64,000 nucleotides of DNA from Rugamonas brunnea (GCF_014042345.1 NZ_JACEZT010000003.1:310001-374000); one strand, 5' to 3'. Positions 52,085 through 61,446 are shown, counted from the stretch's first letter. Numbers and translations: made by a program. The notes: generated from the letters alone by a model not told the origin.

Positions 52085-53941
52085 ATGCTGGATACGACAG
52101 AACAGAGACAACCACCGGCCGCCATTACGACCACCATGCGGCAGCACATCCACCTGGCGCCGCGGCGCATGGCCTGGGACTTCAGCGCCGTGCCGGCCTG
52201 CCCGGTGCGCGACGATCCGAACCTGGCCGCCTTCCTGATGGCGGTGTCGTGGTTCGTGGTGGCGTTCGAGGACTGGGGCATCGTGGTGGTGCGCAACGAC
52301 AAGGCCAGGCTAGTCGATTTTCCCGCCCTCAACCGCGAAGCCCAGGCTTTCCTGTCGCAGGAGGCGCTGCACTCGCAAGGCCACGATCTGTTCAACAGCG
52401 TGATGATCGAAGGGCATGGCTTTGATGTCGACGCCATCGAACGCGAATGCGCGCGCCTCAAGCGCGATATGGCGGAAGGAAGCCAGCAGGCCCAGCTGGC
52501 GGCCGTGGCCGCGTTCGAGCACATCATCTTCAGCGTGGCGCACTGGTATGAGAACGCGCCGGAGGTGCACCGGCTGATCCATCCCGAATTCCATCGCCTG
52601 CTGATGTGGCATGCGATGGAGGAGACCGAGCATACCGCCGTGGTGCACGACATGTACCTGCACCTGTACGGCGGGCGCGCGGACGCGCATGCCGTGCGGA
52701 TCGCCGCGCTGCGGCGCGCCACCCGCATCGGCGTGCGCAGCCTGTACCGGATGTGGCAGGCATTGCTGCCGCAACTGGCTGTGCGGATGGGCTGCCGGCC
52801 CGCGCGCTTCACGCCCTGGGCCGCAATTTTGCGCGAATCGCTGAAATACGTCGGCGACTACTTCAGCTTCCTGTCGTCGTCGTTTTCGCCGTGGAACCGG
52901 CCGGTGTCGCCCGAGGTGCTGCCGGAACTGCGCAAGCACATGATCCCGGCCCATGCGCCCGACGCGGCGCAGTGGCGCGCCTGCAAGGTGGCCGCCATCC
53001 GTCCGGTGGCGGAAGACGTCTGCGCCTATACGCTGGTGGCGGCCGATGGCGGTACGTTGCCGTCGTGGACGGCCGGCGCCCATCTCGATGTCGAGATCGA
53101 AACGGGCGTCGTCCGGCAATACTCGCTGTGCGGCGACCCGGCCGTGCGCGACCAGTACCAGATCGCCGTCAAGCGCGAAGCGCTGGGCCGAGGCGGTTCG
53201 TTGCGGCTGCATCAGGAAACCAGGGCCGGCGCTGTGCTGCGCGTGGGCATGCCGCGCAACCAGTTCCCGTTGGCCGGCGCGGAGGGCGCTGGCCGGCAAG
53301 CCGTGCTGATCGCGGGCGGCGTCGGCGTCACGCCATTGCTGGCCATGGCCTGGACCCTGCACCATGCCGGCGTGCCGTTCAACCTGCACATCTGCTCGCG
53401 CGACGTGGCGCACCTGCCGTTCGCCGGCGAGATCGCGGACTGGCCATTCGCAGCCAGGGTGCGGGCGCATGCGGACAGCGCGGCCGCCGGCGGCCGGGTG
53501 GATGTGCGCGCCCTGATCCCCGCGTGGGACGCGGCGCGGCCGCTGGAACTGTACACCTGCGGACCGGCGCCCTTCATGGATGCCGTGTGCGCCGCTGCCA
53601 CGGCCGCAGGCTGGCCCGCGTCGGCGCTGCACCTGGAGCGCTTCACGGGCACGGCGACGGTCAGGCCGGACGACCGCCCTTTTACGCTGACGCTACAGAA
53701 GAGCAACATCACGCTGCCGGTGGCGGCGGAGCAGACCATCGTCGAGGCCATGGAGGCGCGCGGCCTGCAGCCCAAGGCCTCCTGCCGCGAAGGCATGTGC
53801 GGCGCCTGCGTGTGCAGCGTGGTCGAAGGCGAGGCCGATCACCGCGACGTGGTGCTGACCCAGGACGAACAGCGCAGCGCGCACCGCATGGCGATCTGCG
53901 TCTCGCGGGCGCGCGGCGCGCACCTGACGCTGGACCTGTGA
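52085..53941 (+). CDS. Fused metal-dependent hydrolase (PF10118-like) and ferredoxin-type reductase
   Basis: 618-residue fusion. Residues ~20-280 match the 'predicted metal-dependent hydrolase' family, with ferritin-like metal ligands in 'QEALHSQGHD', 'FEHIIFSVAHWY' and 'WHAMEETEHTAVVHD'. From ~300 follows a phthalate-dioxygenase-reductase-like module: flavin motif 'RQYSLCG', NAD part 'GGVGVTPLLAMAW' and 'TCGPAPFMDAV', then a plant-type [2Fe-2S] ferredoxin with Cys567, Cys572, Cys575 and Cys605. This predicts NAD(P)H-driven electron flow into a diiron-like site, i.e. an oxygenase in one chain; that is inference. ATG 52085 with GGAGGGG upstream is clear. Confidence 0.85.
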   Translation: MLDTTEQRQPPAAITTTMRQHIHLAPRRMAWDFSAVPACPVRDDPNLAAFLMAVSWFVVAFEDWGIVVVRNDKARLVDFPALNREAQAFLSQEALHSQGHDLFNSVMIEGHGFDVDAIERECARLKRDMAEGSQQAQLAAVAAFEHIIFSVAHWYENAPEVHRLIHPEFHRLLMWHAMEETEHTAVVHDMYLHLYGGRADAHAVRIAALRRATRIGVRSLYRMWQALLPQLAVRMGCRPARFTPWAAILRESLKYVGDYFSFLSSSFSPWNRPVSPEVLPELRKHMIPAHAPDAAQWRACKVAAIRPVAEDVCAYTLVAADGGTLPSWTAGAHLDVEIETGVVRQYSLCGDPAVRDQYQIAVKREALGRGGSLRLHQETRAGAVLRVGMPRNQFPLAGAEGAGRQAVLIAGGVGVTPLLAMAWTLHHAGVPFNLHICSRDVAHLPFAGEIADWPFAARVRAHADSAAAGGRVDVRALIPAWDAARPLELYTCGPAPFMDAVCAAATAAGWPASALHLERFTGTATVRPDDRPFTLTLQKSNITLPVAAEQTIVEAMEARGLQPKASCREGMCGACVCSVVEGEADHRDVVLTQDEQRSAHRMAICVSRARGAHLTLDL

Positions 53942-54096
53942 GGATGACGTCGTCGTCGCCATCCTGCGCGGCGGCGATGCATGCGGCGACGGCCAATCGC
54001 GCGGTCGCCGTTGGCGCAAGGCGCCGCCAGGTGTTTTGACGCCGGATGGCATACGCCAGTAAGATTGTCATATTGAGAACACTTCCGGTCAGGCTC

Positions 54097-55308
54097 ATGT
54101 CCCATCCACGCGCCGCATCCGTCCCACCCGCCGCCGACCTCGACGACACCTCCCTGCGTCGCCGTTCCCTGCTGGCCGCCTGCGGCGCGCACGCCGTGCA
54201 TGACGGTTTGACCGACCTCATCTACGTGTTGCTGCCGATCTGGCAAACGCAATTTGCGATCAGCTATGCGATGGTCGGCCTGTTGCGCAGCGCCTACTCC
54301 GGCATGATGGCCGGCTTCCAGTTGCTGGCCAGCCGGCTGGCGCGGCGCTGGGGAAGGACGCGCATGCTGGTGGGCGGCACGGCGCTGGCCGGCGTGGCCT
54401 ACCTGATCGCGGGCCAGGCCGGTGGATTGACCGCGCTGCTGGTGGCGTTGCTGCTGGGCGGGCTGGGCGCCAGCACCCAGCACCCGCTGGCGTCCTCGAT
54501 GGTGACCGACAGCCACGAGGCCGGCGGCGGCGTCAAACAGGCGCTGGCGCAGTACAACTTCGCCGGCGACATCGGCAAGACGCTGATCCCCGGCCTGGTC
54601 GGGCTGTTGCTGGTGGTGCTCAGCTGGCAGACGAGCGTCACATTGATGGGCTTGCTTGGTCTGGCGGCCGCCGCCCTGCTGTGGTGGCTGATCCCGGCAC
54701 AGCATCGGACCTTGGCGCAGCAGCACGCGCAGGCGGCAGCGGCGCCCCATGCGGGCTCGGCCAGCGGGCTGCGCGCGCTGCTGCTGACGGGCACACTGGA
54801 CAGCGCCGTGCGCATGGGCTTTCTCACCTTCCTGCCATTCCTGCTGAAGAGCAAAGGCGCCGGCACGGCCGGCATCGGGATGGCGCTGTCGCTGCTGTTT
54901 GTGGGCGGCGCGTTCGGCAAGCTGTTTTGCGGCTACCTGGGCGCGCGCATCGGCATGATGAAAACCGTGTGGATCACGGAGTCGCTGACCTCGCTGCTGA
55001 TCGTGGCGACCGTGTGGTTGCCGCAGGCCGGCGTGCTGGCCGTGCTGCCGCTGCTGGGGCTGGCGCTGAACGGCACCTCGTCCGTGCTGTACGGCACGGT
55101 GCCCGAGCTGGCCGCGCCCGGCAAGCGCGAGCAGGCGTTCGCACTGTTCTACACGGGCACCATCGGCGGCGGCGCCCTGTCGCCGGTGCTGTTCGGCCGC
55201 CTCGGCGACGTGGCCGGCGTGCCCGCCGCGCTGGTCGCGCTGGCGGCCATTTTGCTGCTGACCTTGCCGTTGGCGTGGCGTGTGAACCGGGCGCTGGCGC
55301 ACGCCTGA
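54097..55308 (+). CDS. MFS transporter, fosmidomycin-resistance (Fsr)-like
   Basis: About 403 residues with some 11-12 membrane segments. The first helix region 'HAVHDGLTDLIYVLLPIWQTQF' resembles the H-x-x-x-D start of Fsr-like drug exporters, and 'GLGASTQHPLASSMV' is also typical. Substrate unknown. Start ATG 54097 is chosen; ATG 54046 in frame is an alternative. It follows the fusion gene after 155 bp and may share its control. Confidence 0.83.
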   Translation: MSHPRAASVPPAADLDDTSLRRRSLLAACGAHAVHDGLTDLIYVLLPIWQTQFAISYAMVGLLRSAYSGMMAGFQLLASRLARRWGRTRMLVGGTALAGVAYLIAGQAGGLTALLVALLLGGLGASTQHPLASSMVTDSHEAGGGVKQALAQYNFAGDIGKTLIPGLVGLLLVVLSWQTSVTLMGLLGLAAAALLWWLIPAQHRTLAQQHAQAAAAPHAGSASGLRALLLTGTLDSAVRMGFLTFLPFLLKSKGAGTAGIGMALSLLFVGGAFGKLFCGYLGARIGMMKTVWITESLTSLLIVATVWLPQAGVLAVLPLLGLALNGTSSVLYGTVPELAAPGKREQAFALFYTGTIGGGALSPVLFGRLGDVAGVPAALVALAAILLLTLPLAWRVNRALAHA

Positions 55309-55373
55309 CCATCTCAATTCACCTCAACGCGCTTGCACAGCTGGCCGCGCCATCCGCGCGCGGAACGGGGATA

Positions 55374-55463
55374 ATAGCAATTCTATATGTTTAGTCGATA
55401 GTCAAAGTATATTGAATATATTGCGACAATCAATTTTGCATATGGCTCAAAAGACTTTACACT
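55374..55463 (+). promoter_or_regulatory. ahpC: ahpC promoter region with possible OxyR-type half-sites
   Basis: A sigma-70-like promoter is visible: TTGCAT (55436-55441), 16 bp, TACACT (55458-55463). Upstream lie ATAG (55374), CTAT (55383) and ATAG (55398), resembling OxyR half-sites, though the spacing departs from the standard 10-11 bp pattern. OxyR control of ahpC is well known in related bacteria; binding here is unproven. Confidence 0.45.
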
Positions 55464-55501
55464 GACGTCTCATTGATTCACAACCTCACGAGGAAACCAC
55501 A

Positions 55502-56065
55502 ATGTCTCTGATCAACACCCAAGTAAAACCATTCAAGGCCACCGCTTACCACAACGGCAAATTCGTTGACCTGACGGAAGCGTCCCTGAAAGGCAAGTGG
55601 TCGGTATTCGTGTTCTACCCAGCCGACTTCACCTTCGTCTGCCCGACCGAACTGGAAGACCTGGCCAACAACTACGCTGAATTCGCCAAGCTGGGCGTGG
55701 AAGTGTACGGCATCTCGACCGACACCCACTTCGCCCACAAAGCCTGGCACGACACCTCGGACGCCATCAAGAAAGTCCAGTACCCACTGGTGGGCGACCC
55801 GACCGGCCTGCTGGCCCGTAACTTCGAAGTGATGATCGAAGAAGAAGGCCTGGCCCTGCGCGGCACCTTCGTGATCAATCCTGAAGGCCAGATCAAGGTC
55901 CTGGAAGTGCACGACAACGGCATCGGCCGCGACGCCACCGAGCTGCTGCGCAAGGTCAAGGCTGCCCAGTACGTTGCTTCCCACCCAGGTGAAGTGTGCC
56001 CGGCCAAGTGGACCGAAGGCGCCGCCACGCTGAAGCCTTCGCTGGACCTGGTTGGCAAGATCTAA
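55502..56065 (+). CDS. ahpC: Alkyl hydroperoxide reductase subunit C
   Basis: 187-residue typical 2-Cys peroxiredoxin. Peroxidatic Cys47 in 'FTFVCPTE', resolving Cys166 in 'GEVCPAKW', and the sensitive-type YF-containing C-terminal region is replaced by '[11 protein letters not shown]' as in AhpC. It reduces H2O2, organic peroxides and peroxynitrite using electrons from AhpF. Codon use is more biased than in neighbours, consistent with high expression. AGGA ribosome site at 55491. Confidence 0.97.
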   Translation: MSLINTQVKPFKATAYHNGKFVDLTEASLKGKWSVFVFYPADFTFVCPTELEDLANNYAEFAKLGVEVYGISTDTHFAHKAWHDTSDAIKKVQYPLVGDPTGLLARNFEVMIEEEGLALRGTFVINPEGQIKVLEVHDNGIGRDATELLRKVKAAQYVASHPGEVCPAKWTEGAATLKPSLDLVGKI

Positions 56066-56160
56066 GTTGAACCTGACCGTTCACCTACAGTAGTACCGCG
56101 ATGCCGGTCCGGGCATCCGGCCCGGCATACGCCTCAAGTTTGAACAAGGAAGAAAAAATC

Positions 56161-57744
56161 ATGTTAGATGCAGACCTGAAATCCCAATTGAAAGCCTATT
56201 TGGAAAAGGTGGTGCAGCCGATTGAACTGGTCGCATCTCTCGATGACAGCGCCGCCGCACGCGAAATGCGGGCGCTGCTGCAGGATATCGTGTCGCTGAG
56301 CGACAAGATCACGCTGGTCGAACGGCACGACGACAATGTGCGCAAGCCTTCGTTCAGCATCAACCGCCCCGGCACCGACATCGGCGTGCGTTTCGCCGGC
56401 GTGCCCATGGGCCATGAATTCACCTCGCTGGTGCTGGCGCTGCTGCAAGTGGGCGGCCACACCATCCGCCTGGACGACGCCGTGATCGAGCAGGTGCGCC
56501 AGCTGGACGGCGATTTCAATTTCGAGACCTTCATTTCGCTGTCCTGCCACAATTGCCCGGAAGTGGTGCAGGCGCTGAACGCGATGGCTGTCATCAACCC
56601 GCGCATCAAGGTCACCACCATCGATGGCGGCGTGTTCCCGCAGGAAGTGGAAGCGCGCCAGATCATGGCCGTGCCCATGATGTTCCTGAACGGCGAGCAC
56701 TTCGGCCAGGGCCGCACCAGCGTGGAGGAAATCCTCGCCAAGCTCGACAAAAATGCCGGCGCGCGCCAGGCGGCCGAGCTGAACAAGAAAGACGTGTTCG
56801 ATGTGCTGATCGTCGGCGGCGGTCCGGCCGGCGCGGCAGCCGCCATCTACGCGGCCCGCAAGGGCATCAAGACCGGCGTGCTGGCCGACCGCTTCGGCGG
56901 CCAGGTGCTCGACACCCTGTCGATCGAGAACTTCGTGTCGATCAAGGAAACGGAAGGACCCAAGTTCGCCGTCGCGCTGGAGCAGCACGTCAAGCACTAT
57001 GAAGTCGACATCATGAACACCCAGCGTGCCAGCAAGCTGGTGCCGGGCAAGCTGATCGAGGTGCAGACCGAGAGCGGCGCCACCCTGAAGAGCAAGTCCG
57101 TGATCGTGGCCACCGGCGCGCGCTGGCGCGAAGTGAACGTGCCCGGCGAGAAGGAATACCGCAACCACGGCGTGGCTTACTGCCCGCACTGCGACGGCCC
57201 GCTGTTCAAGGGCAAGCGCGTGGCCGTGATCGGTGGCGGCAATTCGGGCGTGGAGGCGGCCATCGACCTGGCCGGCATCGTGTCGCACGTGACGCTGCTG
57301 GAGTTCGGCGCCGAACTGCGGGCCGACGCCGTGTTGCAGCGCAAGCTGCGCAGCCTGGCCAATGTGACGGTGATCGTGTCGGCCCAGACCACCGAGATCC
57401 ATGGCGATGGCCAGAAGGTCAATGGCCTGAGCTACACGGACCGCGTGTCCGGTGCCGCCCACAAGGTGGAGCTGGAAGGGGTGTTCGTGCAGATCGGCCT
57501 GGTGCCGAACACGGAATGGTTGAAGGGCACGGTGGCCCTGTCGCGCCACGGCGAAATCGAAGTGGATGCACGCGGCCAGACCTCGGTGCCTGGCGTGTTC
57601 GCGGCCGGCGACGTGACCACGGTGCCGTTCAAGCAGATCGTGATCGCCGTCGGCGAAGGGGCCAAGGCCGCCCTGTCCGCCTTCGATCATCTGATCCGTG
57701 CCGACGATAGCACCGAAGCGGCGCCGCTGGCCAGCGCGGCCTGA
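56161..57744 (+). CDS. ahpF: Alkyl hydroperoxide reductase subunit F
   Basis: 527-residue flavoprotein disulfide reductase that reduces AhpC. An N-terminal double-thioredoxin domain carries Cys129-x-x-Cys132 (CHNC); a thioredoxin-reductase-like part has FAD motif '[19 protein letters not shown]', active-site Cys341-x-x-Cys344 (CPHC) and NAD motif '[12 protein letters not shown]'. ATG 56161, 95 bp after ahpC, same transcript likely. An upstream in-frame extension (from 56101) is not conserved in the family. Confidence 0.96.
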   Translation: MLDADLKSQLKAYLEKVVQPIELVASLDDSAAAREMRALLQDIVSLSDKITLVERHDDNVRKPSFSINRPGTDIGVRFAGVPMGHEFTSLVLALLQVGGHTIRLDDAVIEQVRQLDGDFNFETFISLSCHNCPEVVQALNAMAVINPRIKVTTIDGGVFPQEVEARQIMAVPMMFLNGEHFGQGRTSVEEILAKLDKNAGARQAAELNKKDVFDVLIVGGGPAGAAAAIYAARKGIKTGVLADRFGGQVLDTLSIENFVSIKETEGPKFAVALEQHVKHYEVDIMNTQRASKLVPGKLIEVQTESGATLKSKSVIVATGARWREVNVPGEKEYRNHGVAYCPHCDGPLFKGKRVAVIGGGNSGVEAAIDLAGIVSHVTLLEFGAELRADAVLQRKLRSLANVTVIVSAQTTEIHGDGQKVNGLSYTDRVSGAAHKVELEGVFVQIGLVPNTEWLKGTVALSRHGEIEVDARGQTSVPGVFAAGDVTTVPFKQIVIAVGEGAKAALSAFDHLIRADDSTEAAPLASAA

Positions 57745-57770
57745 AGCACGGCCAGCGTGCAGCGTGCAGC

Positions 57771-57803
57771 AAACGGGACCGGACTTCGGTCCCGTTTTTT
57801 TTT
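57771..57803 (+). terminator. Rho-independent terminator of ahpCF
   Basis: 9-bp stem ACGGGACCG - GACTT - CGGTCCCGT (57773-57795) followed by nine T residues (57795-57803). Confidence 0.9.
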
Positions 57804-57830
57804 GGGCACAATTCAGGGAGCACAAATGAA

Positions 57831-57857
57831 TAAGGGCCCGACATGGTCGGGCCCTTA
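57831..57857 (-). terminator. Terminator of the tRNA transcript
   Basis: 12-bp perfect stem TAAGGGCCCGAC / GTCGGGCCCTTA with a 3-nt loop. Read on the minus strand it follows the last tRNA-Asp by 8 bp and is itself followed by TTCATTTGTG. Confidence 0.6.
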
Positions 57858-57865
57858 AGGGATGT

Positions 57866-57942
57866 TGGCGGAGCGGACGGGACTCGAACCCGCGACCCCC
57901 GGCGTGACAGGCCGGTATTCTAACCAACTGAACTACCGCTCC
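57866..57942 (-). tRNA. tRNA-Asp (anticodon GTC), copy 1
   Basis: 77-nt tRNA with encoded CCA. Acceptor GGAGCGG pairs fully with CCGCTCC; D-loop AGTTCAGTTGGTTAG, anticodon GTC (plus-strand 57906-57908), T-loop GGTTCGAGTCC. Last gene of the Val-Asp-Asp array. Confidence 0.97.
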
Positions 57943-58013
57943 AAACTGCGGCGTCGGTTTGCGACGTTTGTTACTCTGTGTGCTGACAACCCATCAGGTC
58001 ATCGGCGGAATGC

Positions 58014-58090
58014 TGGCGGAGCGGACGGGACTCGAACCCGCGACCCCCGGCGTGACAGGCCGGTATTCTAACCAACTGAACTACCACTCC
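58014..58090 (-). tRNA. tRNA-Asp (anticodon GTC), copy 2
   Basis: 77-nt tRNA with encoded CCA, identical to copy 1 except acceptor position 5 (GGAGTGG instead of GGAGCGG), which turns a C-G pair into a U-G wobble. 71 bp separate the two copies. Confidence 0.97.
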
Positions 58091-58114
58091 TTTTCGTCTT
58101 TGTTTTCAGGTGCA

Positions 58115-58190
58115 TGGTGGGTGCTGAGAGGGTCGAACTCCCGACCTACGCCTTGTAAGGGCGCCGCTCTACCAACTGAGCTAAGCACCC
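58115..58190 (-). tRNA. tRNA-Val (anticodon TAC)
   Basis: 76-nt tRNA with encoded CCA. Acceptor GGGTGCT/AGCACCC, anticodon TAC (plus-strand 58155-58157), T-loop AGTTCGACCCT. First gene of the three-tRNA minus-strand array. Confidence 0.97.
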
Positions 58191-58241
58191 ATGCTCGCTT
58201 GAAAACAGGCAGTCATTGTCACAACTGCTGAACGAGGCCGT

Positions 58242-58271
58242 ATTCTACAAGCAGCGCGCCGCGTTCCGCAA
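58242..58271 (-). promoter_or_regulatory. Promoter of the Val-Asp-Asp tRNA array
   Basis: Minus-strand TTGCGG (58271-58266), 18-bp spacer, TAGAAT (58247-58242), about 52 bp before the 5' end of tRNA-Val. Good match to sigma-70 elements. Confidence 0.55.
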
Positions 58272-58301
58272 GGGATTTCGCAAATAATTGCAGGCTGCCC
58301 G

Positions 58302-59147
58302 TCAGGGCAGGTAGCCGTCGAGGATCTCGCGCGTGCCGCCGGCGAAGATTTGCCTGGCCAGGTCGGCGCCCACATAACGGCCGTAGATGGCCTGCACCGT
58401 GCCGTCGGCGACCATGGCGCGGAAGGCGGCGCTGAACGCTTGCTGCAACTCGGGCGCCACGTTGGCGCGCGAGGCGTAGGCGCCGGACATGCTGCGCGGC
58501 GACTCGGCCACTTCGTAGTGCGCCATATCCTCGCCCACCCCCAGCCGCCGGCTATGCCACAGGTGGATCACCAGCGGCGCCAGCGTGCCGTCGGCGCGGC
58601 CGGCCTGGATCTTGCGGAAGGCCGTGTCGAAATCGTTCACGTATTCCAGCCGGCCCGTTTGCTGCAAGCGGTCCAGCTGGCGCTGGACGGCTGGCGGGTA
58701 GTAGACGCCGCGCGTGACATTCAGCCGCCCCGTGCCCTGTTCGACGAACTCGGCCAGGCTGGCGTAACCGCCACCGGCCCGGCGGTTCAGCACCAGTTCG
58801 AAGCGGGTGTAGGCGTAGGGCATCCAGCGGCCGGCCTGGTCGCGGGTGCTATCGGCTAGCGAGCTCATCACCAGATCGACGCGGTTGGCGCTGAACTCGG
58901 CGAACAGGCGGCCGCGCGGATACCACTCGAACTGGAAGCGGCAGCCGGTGCGCCGGCCCAGCTCCTCGACCAGGTCCACGGCCGTGCCCCGGTAGCGGCC
59001 ATCCTCGCGGTAGGAGGCATAACCGAGGTCGCTCAGGCCGACCCGCGTGACGGCCGGGCACACGTAGCCGGCCGTGGCCGCCGGTGCCGCGGGGGCGGCC
59101 AGGGCCAGTGCCAGGACGAGGGTGAACAGCGGTGGGCGGACGGACAT
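58302..59147 (-). CDS. Periplasmic solute-binding protein, SBP_bac_3 type, without transporter genes
   Basis: 281 residues: signal peptide (about 1-26) and a family 3 solute-binding fold ('VGLSDLGYASYREDGRYRGTAVDLVEELGRRTGC' region, 'DLVMSSLADSTRDQ', 'FRKIQAGRADGTL'). Such proteins usually bind amino acids or other polar ligands for ABC uptake or as sensors. No permease or ATPase is adjacent; isolated copies of this type are frequent in Oxalobacteraceae. Two cysteines (CPAV and TGCRF) could form a disulfide. Ligand unknown. Confidence 0.82.
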   Translation of the reverse strand: MSVRPPLFTLVLALALAAPAAPAATAGYVCPAVTRVGLSDLGYASYREDGRYRGTAVDLVEELGRRTGCRFQFEWYPRGRLFAEFSANRVDLVMSSLADSTRDQAGRWMPYAYTRFELVLNRRAGGGYASLAEFVEQGTGRLNVTRGVYYPPAVQRQLDRLQQTGRLEYVNDFDTAFRKIQAGRADGTLAPLVIHLWHSRRLGVGEDMAHYEVAESPRSMSGAYASRANVAPELQQAFSAAFRAMVADGTVQAIYGRYVGADLARQIFAGGTREILDGYLP

Positions 59148-59305
59148 GGGGCGACGAACGTTCAGTTGAGCCCCAGTGTAGCATTGCTGCCTGCCGGCTA
59201 TCTTCCTGTCCGAAGAGAAAGGCCGGCCGGGCCGGCGTTGGCTGTTGCGAAAATGCGATCCGGGCGCGGCCGGGCCGGCTCTTGCAGCCGAGGCCGTTTG
59301 CGGCG

Positions 59306-59327
59306 ATACTGTATGTATTCACAGTAT
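59306..59327 (+). promoter_or_regulatory. LexA (SOS) box of dinB
   Basis: Palindrome TACTGT-N8-ACAGTA (59307-59326), flanked by A and T, with the E. coli-type CTG-N10-CAG core, 29 bp upstream of the dinB start. Predicts LexA repression and DNA-damage induction. Confidence 0.85.
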
Positions 59328-59355
59328 CCGGCCCTCACGGTTGCCTGCCACCACC

Positions 59356-60507
59356 ATGACTGCGCGCGCGCGGCGCATTGCCCACCTCGATATGGATGCG
59401 TTCTACGCCTCCGTGGAACTGCTGCATTATCCGCAGCTGCGGGGCCAGCCCGTCGTCATCGGCGGCGGCCGCGACAGCGCGCCCGAGCAACTGCCAGACG
59501 GCAGCTGGCGCTACGCGCGCCTGCGCGACTACGTGGGCCGTGGGGTCATCACCACCGCCACCTACGAGGCGCGGGCGCTGGGCGTCGGTTCGGCCATGGG
59601 CATGATGAAAGCGGCCAAGCTGGCGCCCGATGCAGTATTGTTGCCCGTCAATTTTGACCGCTACCGCCATTATTCGCGGCTGTTCAAGGCGGCCGTGGCC
59701 GCCATCGCGCCCGAGATCGAGGATCGCGGCATCGATGAAATCTATATCGACCTGACCGACGTGGAAGGCGAGACGGAGGCGCTGGCCCGCCGTATCAAGC
59801 AGGCCGTGCGCGATGCCACGGGCCTGAGCTGCTCGATCGGCGTCACGCCCAACAAGCTGTTGTCGAAGATCTGCTCGGACCTGGACAAGCCGGACGGCCT
59901 GACCGTGCTCGGTTACGACGAGATCCCGGCCCGCATCTGGCCGCTGGCCGTGCGCAAGATCAACGGCGTGGGCCCCAAGGCCACCGACAAGCTGGCTGCG
60001 CTGGGCATCGCCACCATCGGCGACCTGGCCGCCGCCGATCCCGGCCTGTTGCAGCAGCATTTCGGCCACCATTACGCGGGCTGGCTGGCCGACGCCGCGC
60101 GCGGGGTGGACACGCGCGAGGTGGCCACCAGTTCGGAGACCAAATCGATCAGCCGCGAGACCACCTTCGAGCGCGACCTGCACGCGCGCCAGGACCGGGC
60201 CGCGCTGTCGGCCATCCTGACTTCCCTGTGCGAACGGCTGGCCGAGGACTTGCGGCGCAAGGGCTATGTGAGCCGCACCATCAGCATCAAGCTGCGCTTC
60301 GACGATTTCCAGATCGTCAGCCGCAACGTCACCGTGCCGCAGGCCGTCGACGACGCGGCCGCCATCCTGCATGCGGCGCGTGCCGGTTTGAAGCGGGTGG
60401 GCCTGGAGCGGCGCTTGCGCTTGCTGGGCGTGCGCGCCAGCACGCTGGAGCCGCGCGGTGCCGCGCCAGTGGCGGCGCGGCCCGTGCAGGGCGAATTGTT
60501 CGCGTGA
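59356..60507 (+). CDS. dinB: DNA polymerase IV
   Basis: 383-residue Y-family translesion polymerase. Catalytic residues: Asp12 in 'HLDMDAFYASVE' and Asp127-Glu128 in 'GIDEIYIDL'. 'YEARALGVGSAM', 'SIGVTPNKLLSKICSDLDKPDGL' and a helix-hairpin-helix 'INGVGPKATDKLAALGI' follow. The C-terminus ends 'QGELFA', fitting the beta-clamp binding motif (QxxLF). ATG 59356 is chosen; the longer in-frame start crosses the LexA box. Confidence 0.95.
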   Translation: MTARARRIAHLDMDAFYASVELLHYPQLRGQPVVIGGGRDSAPEQLPDGSWRYARLRDYVGRGVITTATYEARALGVGSAMGMMKAAKLAPDAVLLPVNFDRYRHYSRLFKAAVAAIAPEIEDRGIDEIYIDLTDVEGETEALARRIKQAVRDATGLSCSIGVTPNKLLSKICSDLDKPDGLTVLGYDEIPARIWPLAVRKINGVGPKATDKLAALGIATIGDLAAADPGLLQQHFGHHYAGWLADAARGVDTREVATSSETKSISRETTFERDLHARQDRAALSAILTSLCERLAEDLRRKGYVSRTISIKLRFDDFQIVSRNVTVPQAVDDAAAILHAARAGLKRVGLERRLRLLGVRASTLEPRGAAPVAARPVQGELFA

Positions 60508-60532
60508 TGGCGACGCCGCGCCGGGCGGCCGA

Positions 60533-61378
60533 TCAGCCCTGGCGGCGACGGCGCGCCATCGCGCCCACCAGCAGCAAGCCGGCGCCCAGCATGGCGTAGC
60601 TCTCCGGCTCGGGAACGGGGGCGGCCGTTTCGCTGGCGGCGGCGTTGGCGTAGAAGCCCAGCTGGTAGTAGCGGTCCGCGTTGCTGGTGTTCTTGATGGT
60701 CAGTTTCAGCGTCTGGCCGTCCAGCGTCGATTCATAGGCATCCGTCGACCAGGGCCAGGCACTGCTGCCCGAGGTGCCCTGGTTCGCGTTGACCTGGCCG
60801 ACGTACATGTTGGCCCAGATCGAGGAGGAGTCGATGGTGCTGTAGTTGCCGCCGGGAAGGGCGGACCAGCCGCTGGTCGGGCTGGTGCCGGAGATGCTGC
60901 CATTGACCACCACGCTGAACGTGGCCTGCGTGCCTGCCGTGAGTGTAAACGCCTGGTACTGGCTGGCAGTGCCGGAGACGTTCTGGCCGGCCTGCGCATG
61001 GGCGAACACCGTCATGCTATCGAGGCCGCTCGCGGTGTTGACCACTTGTTGGGTTGAATAGCCATGCGCCGAGGTGCCGTTGAGGGTGCCTGGCAATGCC
61101 GATGCGTCGCTGGTGTTGATGTTGGCGCCCCAAACGGGATTCCACACCGATCCCCAGGGATAGGCGGTGGTGCTCCAGCCATGCTGGATATTTTCGACCG
61201 CACTGACGTTGGCGTTGCTGTTATTCCAGTCGATGTGGGGCGCGATGCCATCGCCCTGGTTCAGGTCAGTCAACTGGGTGGTGAAGCCGGATAGCGTCAC
61301 GGTGGCCTGGCTGTCGGCCAGGGCGGGTAAGGACAGGCCAGACAGCAAGGCCGTTGCCAGCATCATGCGTGGATTCAT
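60533..61378 (-). CDS. PEP-CTERM sorting-domain protein
   Basis: 281-residue exported protein: signal peptide (about 1-20), an Asn/Ser/Thr/Gly-rich beta-type body of unknown fold, and a C-terminal PEP-CTERM signal: 'VPEPESYAML', a hydrophobic helix and the basic end 'RRRRQG'. Such proteins are processed by exosortase and commonly linked to exopolysaccharide/biofilm production; no exosortase gene is in the window. ATG 61378 has GGGAG upstream. Confidence 0.88.
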   Translation of the reverse strand: MNPRMMLATALLSGLSLPALADSQATVTLSGFTTQLTDLNQGDGIAPHIDWNNSNANVSAVENIQHGWSTTAYPWGSVWNPVWGANINTSDASALPGTLNGTSAHGYSTQQVVNTASGLDSMTVFAHAQAGQNVSGTASQYQAFTLTAGTQATFSVVVNGSISGTSPTSGWSALPGGNYSTIDSSSIWANMYVGQVNANQGTSGSSAWPWSTDAYESTLDGQTLKLTIKNTSNADRYYQLGFYANAAASETAAPVPEPESYAMLGAGLLLVGAMARRRRQG

Positions 61379-61446
61379 CGGTGGTTCTCCCTTCGTGGTG
61401 GGCCGACCGCTCATGCGCCCGGTGGATGGTTAACATACGAAGGTTG

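Noticed and set aside
57866-58190. tRNA cluster as an integration site of a mobile element
   Set aside because: No integrase, direct repeat of a tRNA 3' end or foreign-composition genes are found on either side.
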